Shown here piece by piece: positions 26,367 through 32,884 of a stretch of 64,000 nt of DNA. Below the pieces are notes generated by a model. That model did not search any database. It saw only the letters and a list, made by a program, of their open reading frames with translations, and had not been told where the DNA came from. Origin of the DNA: Tenacibaculum sp. M341 (lineage in GTDB: Bacteria; Bacteroidota; Bacteroidia; Flavobacteriales; Flavobacteriaceae); NCBI RefSeq assembly GCF_004337695.1, contig NZ_SJXJ01000001.1, positions 186,001-250,000 on the forward strand. The letters are read 5' to 3'. The position numbers and the translations under genes are program-made. Within the stretch, counting starts at the first letter, position 1. Each line of letters opens with the position of its first letter.

Positions 26367-28154
26367 ATGAGTTATATAAAAAAGATCAATAAATATTTAT
26401 TAGAAAATTATCCGTTAATATGGAATACTCGATTGGTATGGATGATGTTAACAGCACTAGTATTACATTTAGCTTTCTTTATCGCCGGATTTTTGTTTGT
26501 AAATAATCAGTTAGAAGTTTCTTCTGAATACCGATTGGATAAGTTTTACTTTGACACTTCTGTCGTATTTACAGGGATACTCTTTTCTATTATTATTTTG
26601 TTAGTTTGGGTTATTTATTATCTACAAAATAATGCGTTTAAAAACTTGTATCATTTAAAAAAAGGAACACTTTTTAAGCAGTTTTGCTGCATTGTAGCAA
26701 TTATATTTTTAAATATTACACAGTTTTATTCTTTTAATGTAGGATTAAAACTAAAAATAAGAACCATGTATGATTGGTCTGCTATTGATACAGATATCAA
26801 AGAGTGGAATAGACTTTCTATCTTTTTATTAGAGCATTCTACAGATTATAACATAGATCACAAACAATATCCTAACCCATTTCCTTTAAATCATGCTAAA
26901 GATGAATTGTATAAGTTGGGAATTAGTGTAGATACCACAAAGCATTATTTTACTTATGGAGATTATCATTACCAGTTTTATAAACTCGATCATGATAAAA
27001 TGGAAAAAGATAATGAGAACGTAAATTCTTATGCTGGTCATCATGCTATGAAAGAAGTAGATTATGTTGTTGGAGAAGAGTATGACCGAAAGCATAATTT
27101 TAAATATAGGATAGTACATGATATTTCAGGATTTGAACATTTGATAGAGCAGTCTTTATTTAATTATTCAGATAAATTATATAGGTATGGTCAAGACTCA
27201 ACAGATCATAAGAAAAGATTAGCTTATTATGAAGAGTTATTAAATAAAAAGGATGAAAAAGAAATAGAAAAAGCAATACTTCCGTTTTTTGATTTGGCTA
27301 AAAAATATCAAGTAGCTCATAATTTAAATATGAAAGATTGGCTGTATTTGTTGAATACAGAAAATAATTATCATTTTAGAGAAAATATTAGAGATAGAGA
27401 CCTTACTAATGAATATGAATATGAAAAAATAAGATTAGATTATTATAGAAATGTTACTGTAACAGATACAATTTTGTTAAAAGGAAGAAATGAAAAGGAG
27501 TTATTATATCTTAAAAGGCATCCGTTAACAAAAGACGGGCAGTATGCTTTAGTTGAAAGAACAGAAAAAGAGTATTTTAAAGAGGTGCCGTATTGTAATT
27601 TGGGGCGTTTAGATGATTTTTTTAGTAATGTATACGAATCTTACAACCAAAAGTTTGATGAGTTTACTCTATATGCTTACATAGTAATTTCTCTGGTAAT
27701 TGGTCTTTTATTATTTTTATTTAAAGTTACTGATATAAGAACATTATTGTTAAGTTTTGTGGCAGGTAGTGTACTATTAATAATTCTGATTCTTACTATA
27801 TCTAACTTACCTAATTCTATAAAAGAACTTTTTGGAAGGAAATATGTAGAAATGATAATTTCATTGTTCATAGGTGTTTGTGTAATAGTTTTTTCTATTA
27901 TTTCACTTAAGAAAAGATGGAATAAGTTAATAACAGCTATATTATTCTCTTTGTCATTGTTTATTATACCGTTAATATTTGTAGCGTTATTTGGGTTGTA
28001 TACCACTTATTTAAGAGTTGAGCATAATTTAAGAACTAATAGTTTTATAGAATGGTTTGAGGTATACGGATTTGTAACAGTTATATCGCTTTGGATACTT
28101 GGAATTGCATTGTATTTATTACCTATTCGAAAGTGGAAAGGCTTACCAGAATAG
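26367..28154 (+). CDS. Large membrane protein, probable ABC permease partner
   Basis: 595 residues. Three membrane segments at the N-terminus (near 24-46, 66-86, 104-122) are followed by a soluble domain of about 310 residues (125-435) and then five or six segments (near 435-590). This shape, with a large extracytoplasmic domain between membrane helices, is seen in ABC-2 and MacB-like permeases, but I do not recognise the family. The gap to the ATPase gene is 16 bp. The soluble domain is rich in His, Tyr and charged residues ('HHAMKEVDYVVGEEYDRKHNFKY'). Confidence 0.72.
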   Translation: MSYIKKINKYLLENYPLIWNTRLVWMMLTALVLHLAFFIAGFLFVNNQLEVSSEYRLDKFYFDTSVVFTGILFSIIILLVWVIYYLQNNAFKNLYHLKKGTLFKQFCCIVAIIFLNITQFYSFNVGLKLKIRTMYDWSAIDTDIKEWNRLSIFLLEHSTDYNIDHKQYPNPFPLNHAKDELYKLGISVDTTKHYFTYGDYHYQFYKLDHDKMEKDNENVNSYAGHHAMKEVDYVVGEEYDRKHNFKYRIVHDISGFEHLIEQSLFNYSDKLYRYGQDSTDHKKRLAYYEELLNKKDEKEIEKAILPFFDLAKKYQVAHNLNMKDWLYLLNTENNYHFRENIRDRDLTNEYEYEKIRLDYYRNVTVTDTILLKGRNEKELLYLKRHPLTKDGQYALVERTEKEYFKEVPYCNLGRLDDFFSNVYESYNQKFDEFTLYAYIVISLVIGLLLFLFKVTDIRTLLLSFVAGSVLLIILILTISNLPNSIKELFGRKYVEMIISLFIGVCVIVFSIISLKKRWNKLITAILFSLSLFIIPLIFVALFGLYTTYLRVEHNLRTNSFIEWFEVYGFVTVISLWILGIALYLLPIRKWKGLPE

Positions 28155-28564
28155 GGAAATTAATTACGAATAAATAATTATAAATTACGAATTGTGCATT
28201 TTGTTACGGTTCGTAATTTTTTTTGTTTTTAGATGACTTTAAATGGAAGTATCGTAAATAAAGTCTTTGCTTGGAGCGAAGCAATCTGTTTATTTTTTAC
28301 TGCTGTAACGTTTAAAAGTTCTAGCAACTTTGCATTGTCTGTTCGAGTACTTTTGAGGCACGAAAAAGTGTATCGAGAACTATTTTTCGAAGTTAAAATT
28401 CTTATTCTCGATACAGTTTTCTTTCATTTCATTTTGAAAAATCACTCGAATTGACAGAATTTTACACCAAATGCACAACGAGCTATTTTTATGTTATAGT
28501 TTTAAACTAATAATAAACAGATTGCTTTATTTTATCACGTTTCGTTCGTAGTGAAAGTTATTTG
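28155..28564. repeat. Gene-free gap with dispersed repeat copy 1 (28345-28464)
   Basis: I see no gene here. 28160-28220 has short inverted ATTACGAAT/ATTCGTAAT-type sequences. 28345-28464 is a 120-bp element found again at 30327-30446: both contain a GAGTxCTTTTxGAGG start, CGAAAAAGTGTAT, TTCTTATTCTCGAT and a CACTCGAATTGACAGAATTTTA end in the same order. Copy 1 has an inner inverted repeat TGTATCGAGAA / TTCTCGATACA. Confidence 0.75.
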
Positions 28565-29035
28565 TTAGTGTACATAATTAGCAAACTCAGAAATAATATC
28601 AGCATCTTTCTTTCCGTTTACAAAAGCATCATATGCCTCGCTTGTTTTTTTAAAGTAGACTCTTTGTTTGGTTTCTCCTTTTTGAACTTCAAAAGATATT
28701 ATTGAAACTAAATCGCCTTCATCTACCTGATGTCTGCCATGTTCAGAATATACTTTTCCATCTTTTCTTTTGTGGATAAAATCACACAAATAATCAACAT
28801 TTATATCCTTCCAAAATCCGTAGTTACCTATTTCTAAACCTTCAATTTTGTCACAATTTTCGCATATATACACACCATTAGGTTTTACAATTAATTTGCA
28901 ATTGGGTTCGTTTATGGTTTCAATTTTACTGTTGTGTACAAATCCGTAAGGAGTATACGTACCTTCAATATCATCCATAACTAAACTGCAACTGTAACCT
29001 AAAGTTAGTAGTATGTACAAGACTAGTTTTTTCAT
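28565..29035 (-). CDS. Small lipoprotein of unknown function
   Basis: 156 residues with a lipoprotein signal (MKKLVLYILLTLGYSC, C16). The mature part has a strand-rich pattern and two cysteine pairs (near 46 and 58, 61), 'KLIVKPNGVYICENCDKIEGLEIGNYGFW', as in lipocalin-like or lysozyme-inhibitor-like small lipoproteins. I cannot assign a family. Downstream is the 410-bp repeat-containing gap; upstream is the DUF2892 gene on the same strand, 92 bp away. Confidence 0.6.
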   Translation of the reverse strand: MKKLVLYILLTLGYSCSLVMDDIEGTYTPYGFVHNSKIETINEPNCKLIVKPNGVYICENCDKIEGLEIGNYGFWKDINVDYLCDFIHKRKDGKVYSEHGRHQVDEGDLVSIISFEVQKGETKQRVYFKKTSEAYDAFVNGKKDADIISEFANYVH

Positions 29036-29126
29036 AGTTTTAAATGTTAGATGATAAATTTAATTAAAACCTTTTAATAGGCTATCTAAAATTAGAACTA
29101 TGATCTATGAAATGAATCTACTTTAA

Positions 29127-29330
29127 TTAATTTTTTTTACGTGTAGAAATTTTAAAAGGATAGTATAACGGACAAAAACTAATAAAGCTTGTGGCTAAGA
29201 AAATAAGCGCTAAAACACCTAAGATAATAGCGGTTAAACCATTGATAATATTAGTAAGGTAAAGAGCTGCAACCACACCAGCTATTGCTATACGTATTAT
29301 TTTGTCTGTAGTCCCCATGTTTTTTATCAT
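29127..29330 (-). CDS. DUF2892 (YgaP-type) small membrane protein
   Basis: 67 residues, two membrane helices, with the family pattern 'MGTTDKIIRIAIAG' at the N-terminus, 'GLTAIILGVLALIFLATSFISFCPLYYPF' in the second half. The CP motif (C53-P54) is conserved. Members are fused or linked to rhodanese sulfur transferases and often lie next to a Crp/Fnr regulator, as here: a regulator gene is found at 30469, separated by a TPR gene. A GTGA-N6-TCAC site lies 57 bp upstream. Confidence 0.85.
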   Translation of the reverse strand: MIKNMGTTDKIIRIAIAGVVAALYLTNIINGLTAIILGVLALIFLATSFISFCPLYYPFKISTRKKN

Positions 29331-29386
29331 CTTGAAATTTGTTTACAGTTATGTCACAAAATTCAATAGAATTATAAAACTACACA

Positions 29387-29400
29387 GTGACAAATATCAC
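29387..29400. promoter_or_regulatory. Crp/Fnr-like palindrome GTGA-N6-TCAC
   Basis: GTGA CAAATA TCAC lies 57 bp upstream of the DUF2892 start codon. It fits the half-sites bound by Crp-type regulators and a Crp/Fnr gene is nearby. The site overlaps the duplicated 3' end of that gene, so chance formation is possible. Confidence 0.35.
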
Positions 29401-29475
29401 AGAAGCTGAATTTTATTATCGAGACAATGCTAATTTGTTGTTGTTTTTAGCATAAAGATTACAGTTCATCTGTTG
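29391..29475 (-). pseudogene. Remnant of a Crp/Fnr gene 3' end
   Basis: About 50 bp here (29391-29442) are roughly 85% identical to 30462-30512, which encodes the last residues of the Crp/Fnr protein plus ten bases after its stop. On the minus strand this copy reads NNKLALSR, then has a one-base insertion that breaks the frame before the sequence matching NKIQLL. Weaker similarity may continue to 29475. No start or domain remains. Confidence 0.55.
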
Positions 29476-29495
29476 TCAATAATATAGAATAACTA

Positions 29496-30224
29496 TTAAT
29501 ATATCGTATACTGCAATTTTGCTTTGTCAAGTGCTTCTCGCATAGATTTTATGGGAGATAAAGGGCATAGATATGAAGGAAATTCACCAGTAATAGTTTT
29601 TTCTTCAATATTTACAGATACTTTACTTTTTTCGGTAAGATTGCTCAAAGCTTTCTCTATACGTTTTTTACAGTTTACAGATTTTATTTCTTTAATTTTA
29701 AAAGTAAACTCAATTATTCTATTTTTTTCTTTTTCTATTTGTTGATCAAATAATTGTTGAATTATTTCAGTGTTTGTTATTTTCTTTGAAGCAATATCAA
29801 GATATAAAGAAGGTTCACTTTTGAAATAAAAATCTTTTTGATCGTATTTTAAAGCTTCGTATAGATACGTTTTGGCATTTTCAACATCTCTTAAGTGTAA
29901 ATAACTTTTAGCACATATGATATAAGCTTTCACTTTAGGACCATAATCATGTTTTTTACTAAAAAGAATCCAACTTAAAAGTAGATCGTTAGCCTTTTTA
30001 TATTTTTTGTTCCTTATTAATAAGTAAGATAAGTTAATGTAAATGTGATAGGAGTAATGATGTATGTTCATTTTAGGGTCTGGTAATAAATCCCAAGCAT
30101 TCAAGTATAATTTTTCTGCTTTATCATATTGTCTCATATCATAATAGTCCATGCCTAAAGCAGTTAAATCACCAATGGTTTCCTCTAGTTCTTCATTCAA
30201 TTTTATAACTGGATCTAATTTCAT
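29496..30224 (-). CDS. TPR-type protein with heavy-metal-associated-like C-terminus
   Basis: 242 residues, no signal peptide. Residues 10-165 are a run of about four TPR-like helical repeats ('LTALGMDYYDMRQYDKAEKLYLNAWDLLPD', 'AKSYLHLRDVENAKTYLYEALKYD'). The C-terminal 70 residues ('IIEFTFKIKEIKSVNCKKRIEKALSNL...VSVNIEEKTITGEFP') have a beta-alpha-beta pattern resembling HMA domains, but with only one cysteine where CxxC would be expected. The gene sits between the Crp/Fnr gene and a copy of that gene's 3' end, suggesting insertion. Confidence 0.65.
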   Translation of the reverse strand: MKLDPVIKLNEELEETIGDLTALGMDYYDMRQYDKAEKLYLNAWDLLPDPKMNIHHYSYHIYINLSYLLIRNKKYKKANDLLLSWILFSKKHDYGPKVKAYIICAKSYLHLRDVENAKTYLYEALKYDQKDFYFKSEPSLYLDIASKKITNTEIIQQLFDQQIEKEKNRIIEFTFKIKEIKSVNCKKRIEKALSNLTEKSKVSVNIEEKTITGEFPSYLCPLSPIKSMREALDKAKLQYTIY

Positions 30225-30326
30225 AGTTTAATAGCTGTTTATATATGTGTTAATTGTAAATTTAATTAAAAACAAGTATCGCTTGGTGTGTATTTAGAAG
30301 TTTAACAAACCTTAAATTGTAAGTTT

Positions 30327-30446
30327 GAGTGCTTTTTGAGGTACGAAAAAGTGTATTGAAAATCTTTGCTACTATAAAATTCTTATTCTCGATGTAATTT
30401 CTCTTCATTTCATTCAGAGAAACCACTCGAATTGACAGAATTTTAT
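30327..30446. repeat. Dispersed repeat copy 2
   Basis: Second copy of the 120-bp element at 28345-28464, same orientation. It has a short internal difference (CTTTGCTACTATAAAATTC replaces CTATTTTTCGAAGTTAAAATTC) and lies directly behind the Crp/Fnr gene. Confidence 0.75.
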
Positions 30447-30468
30447 TTCAAATTCACAATAAAAAATA

Positions 30469-31083
30469 TCACAAAAGCTGAATTTTATTTCGAGATAGTA
30501 CTAGTATATTGTTGCGTTCCATTTGTTTAAGAAGTCTGGAAATAACTTCTCTGGAAGTATTTAAATCGTTAGCAATTTTTTGATGCGTGAGTTGAATGGT
30601 ATAACTATTTGTAATTTTCGAATAATCTTTTAAATAATTCAGTAATCGAGTATCTAGTTTTTGAAAAGCAATAGTATCAATTGTATTAATTAATTCTTGA
30701 AAACGTGAATTATAACTTTTAAAAACAAATTTTTTCCATTCTTTAAATTCATCCATCCATTTTGTTGAGTTTTCAATGGATATGGCTAGTAGTTTGGTTT
30801 GTGTGATTGCTGTGGCAAATATTTGACTTGGTTCAATTATTTTGTACGACTGTAATGTCATGGCACAAGTTTGTGAAGGTTCTATAGTGTATAAAAATAC
30901 CTCTTTACCATTATCATCGTGTCGGTAAACACCAATGGCTCCAGATAATACAATGGGTATTACTTTGATAAACTGCCCTTGTCTTAAAATTTGATCGTCT
31001 TTATTAATTTCTAAAACCGTTCCTTCAGCTGCCATTAGCTGCTTCAATTCAATATTGTTAAAAGGTAGATTTTCTATTTTCAT
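30469..31083 (-). CDS. Crp/Fnr family transcription regulator
   Basis: About 204 residues from ATG 31083 (MKIENLPFNN); the frame continues eight codons upstream without support. An N-terminal cyclic-nucleotide-binding-type barrel (about 15-125: 'INKDDQILRQGQFIKVIPIVLSGAIGVYRHDDNGKEVFLYTIEPSQTCAMT') is followed by a winged helix with recognition helix 'THQKIANDLNTSREVISRLLKQMERNN' (about 163-190). No N-terminal Fnr cysteine cluster is visible, so oxygen sensing through iron-sulfur is unlikely. Family members near DUF2892 proteins often respond to redox or sulfur stress. The 3' end is duplicated at 29391. Confidence 0.88.
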   Translation of the reverse strand: MKIENLPFNNIELKQLMAAEGTVLEINKDDQILRQGQFIKVIPIVLSGAIGVYRHDDNGKEVFLYTIEPSQTCAMTLQSYKIIEPSQIFATAITQTKLLAISIENSTKWMDEFKEWKKFVFKSYNSRFQELINTIDTIAFQKLDTRLLNYLKDYSKITNSYTIQLTHQKIANDLNTSREVISRLLKQMERNNILVLSRNKIQLL

Positions 31084-31164
31084 TATTGCTAACAGGTTTT
31101 TAAACAATGTTCTTTTATAAGACGGTGATTATATTGGTAATTTACATAATTGTATTTTTACTTT

Positions 31165-31351
31165 GTACATGACAAAAAAACATCTTTTCAATATATTTAT
31201 AACTAAAAACCAGTACTTTATTTAGAGATAGGTTTATCATGTCACCTCGAGCGCAGTCGAGAGGTTTTTATTAAAATTACTAACGATAACAAGGTCTCGA
31301 CTGCGCTCGACCTGACAACGAAAAATTATTTTTAAGTTTTTTGTCATGTAC
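31165..31351. mobile_element. MITE-like palindromic element
   Basis: A 187-bp non-coding element bounded by inverted repeats GTACATGACAAAAAAAC (31165-31181) and GTTTTTTGTCATGTAC (31336-31351). Nested inside is a second inverted pair, CTCGAGCGCAGTCGAG (31246-31261) against CTCGACTGCGCTCGAC (31296-31311), a motif common between genes in Flavobacteriaceae. No reading frame and no clear target duplication are visible. It occupies half of the 380-bp gap upstream of the Crp/Fnr gene. Confidence 0.55.
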
Positions 31352-31380
31352 TTAGGTATTTTTATTATGTGTATTACAAT

Positions 31381-31410
31381 AAAAAAGCCTCAGTAAATAC
31401 CAAGGCTTCC
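31381..31410 (-). terminator. Hairpin terminator of the 31465-32301 gene
   Basis: On the minus strand AAGCCT and AGGCTT pair around a 12-base loop, followed by six T. Confidence 0.6.
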
Positions 31411-31464
31411 AGTATAAAACGTACAATAAGTATGTTTTATAAGTACATAATCCAATGTTTAATA

Positions 31465-32301
31465 TTATTTTAAAACTCTATGAGCTTCCCACATTTCAAT
31501 AAGTTCTTTTGTATAAAAATCAACATCACTTTTATCTAATATGGATACAAGTTCCTCTATGCTTTCAATTACTTCATTAATAAAATCATCTTTTGGGGCT
31601 TCTAAGCAGTTGTGATAATAGTTACAATAGTATAAACTATACTTAGTTTCTGCGATTAAAGCAGTTAAAAACGATTTTTTATTTTCTGTTATATATGTTT
31701 CTAAACCATTTTCTAAGAAATCTTCAAACTGTTCTTTTCCGTGTTGACCTGCACAACTCATAAGTCTAGCTATGGCAAGTTCACTTGTTTCAGAGCTGTA
31801 ACCATATGTATTTATAATATCGCTTATATCTCCCCATTGAGATACTTCATGATCTAAATCGCAAGTTCTAAGAAAATCGATGTAATTTTTTATGTATTTC
31901 TTATCAGTTTCCACCAAAGCGATCATAGCTCCATTTCCTAGTGGAGTTTCAGAATCTTCCCAAATTCTTTTTCCATATTTTCCATTAGCAGCTGTATTTA
32001 CATACTTATTAATGAATTCTAACAACTCTTTATGTTTTACAATTTTTTCAAAAAGAGCCATTTCTCCATCAATAGAATCCATCACCATTTCTTCTTGGTA
32101 GATTACTTTTATAATGTAATTGAATTCGTAAATCTCACCTTTTTCAATAAAAGAAGTTAATGTAGCCGTTAATGATTGTAAAATGTTTTGATAATCGGTT
32201 AACTCAAGTTCTTTATTAGTAGTAGTTTTAGAAATTACTATTTGTTCTGAAAGAGAATTTTCTCCAGATGCGTTACAGTCAATTTTTATGGTATAGCTCA
32301 T
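31465..32301 (-). CDS. Cytoplasmic protein of unknown function
   Basis: 278 residues, acidic, no signal peptide or membrane segment. The first 70 residues look beta-rich ('YTIKIDCNASGENSLSEQIVISKTT'), the remainder is helical with 'WEDSETPLGNGAMIALVETDKKYIKNYIDFLRTCDLDHE', resembling ankyrin/HEAT-like bacterial proteins of the DUF4132-neighbour type, but I cannot name a family. It lies alone between the MITE-like element and the minisatellite; a terminator follows it. Confidence 0.6.
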   Translation of the reverse strand: MSYTIKIDCNASGENSLSEQIVISKTTTNKELELTDYQNILQSLTATLTSFIEKGEIYEFNYIIKVIYQEEMVMDSIDGEMALFEKIVKHKELLEFINKYVNTAANGKYGKRIWEDSETPLGNGAMIALVETDKKYIKNYIDFLRTCDLDHEVSQWGDISDIINTYGYSSETSELAIARLMSCAGQHGKEQFEDFLENGLETYITENKKSFLTALIAETKYSLYYCNYYHNCLEAPKDDFINEVIESIEELVSILDKSDVDFYTKELIEMWEAHRVLK

Positions 32302-32394
32302 GGAAGTATGTATGTAAATTTTTAGAACTACTAAATTAATACTTGTTGCTATTATAACATACCCTGTTTTCAGGGATTTTGAGTTGTTTGTGAG

Positions 32395-32604
32395 GAAGCG
32401 TCATCTCGTTTTGAAGAGGCGTCATCTCATTTTGAGGAAGTGTTATCTTGTTTTTAGTGAGTATTATCTCACTTTTAGGAAGCGTTATCTCGTTTTGAGG
32501 AAGCATCATCTCATTTTGAGGAAGCGTCATCTCGTTTTTAGGAAGCATCATCTTGTTTTTAGGAAGTGTTGTCTCGTTTTTAAGAAGTATTATCTCGCTT
32601 TTAG
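32395..32604. repeat. 21-bp minisatellite (10 full units)
   Basis: Ten contiguous 21-bp units of consensus GAAGCGTCATCTCGTTTTGAG, exactly in register, with a partial eleventh. Units differ mostly by transitions at fixed positions. Because the period is a multiple of three both strands are open, but no start codon with a promoter leads into either frame. It ends 24 bp from the tracrRNA terminator. Confidence 0.9.
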
Positions 32605-32627
32605 GAAAAGGATATTGTTTTTTGAAT

Positions 32628-32704
32628 AAAAAAAGGCGACTTGCGCCACCTTAAATGTTTTCACAACGGAATAATCCTTATTGTGAATTGATTTCAAAAT
32701 TGTA
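32628..32704 (-). ncRNA. tracrRNA for the type II-C Cas9
   Basis: Transcribed from the minus strand, divergent from cas9. The 5' part (32681-32705) carries an anti-repeat complementary to the first 24 nt of the CRISPR repeat with one extra base. It is followed by a hairpin region (TTCACAA pairing with TTGTGAA around a 14-nt loop), a single-stranded AACATTTAAGG and a terminator hairpin GGCG-caagt-CGCC with a run of seven T. Predicted length is about 77 nt. A TAnnTTTG box (TATATTTG) at 32710-32717 places the start near 32704. The exact ends need RNA data. Confidence 0.87.
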
Positions 32705-32709
32705 TGATT

Positions 32710-32717
32710 CAAATATA
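32710..32717 (-). promoter_or_regulatory. -7 box (TATATTTG) of the tracrRNA gene
   Basis: Exact TAnnTTTG on the minus strand just before the anti-repeat. No strong -33 TTTG is seen; that region is occupied by the palindrome at 32740-32753. Confidence 0.55.
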
Positions 32718-32739
32718 ATTATTTTTTTGGTTTATAATG

Positions 32740-32753
32740 TACGGTAAACCGTA
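32740..32753. promoter_or_regulatory. Candidate operator between tracrRNA and cas9
   Basis: Perfect palindrome TACGGT-AA-ACCGTA in the 170-bp region shared by the two divergent genes. It overlaps the expected -33 region of the tracrRNA promoter and lies 131 bp before the cas9 start. A near-consensus -7 box for cas9 (TACTTTTA) is at 32774-32781. The binding protein is unknown. Confidence 0.4.
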
Positions 32754-32884
32754 TTTTAGAATAAATGATTTTATTACTTTTAGCTAGTAATTCATTTTTA
32801 AAAAATTGTTACACATTCTTTATATCATATCAGATGTAAAGAATTGGCTTTTTAAGCTATACACAACCTCATATTAAAATATAA

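Noticed and set aside
28233-28454. Open reading frame of 73 codons in the gap after the ABC permease gene
   Set aside because: It runs through dispersed repeat copy 1, the second copy does not preserve the frame, and it has no promoter or domain.
32336-32629. Open frames on both strands across the minisatellite
   Set aside because: They follow from a 21-bp period; no start codon with promoter leads into them and the peptides are simple heptad repeats.
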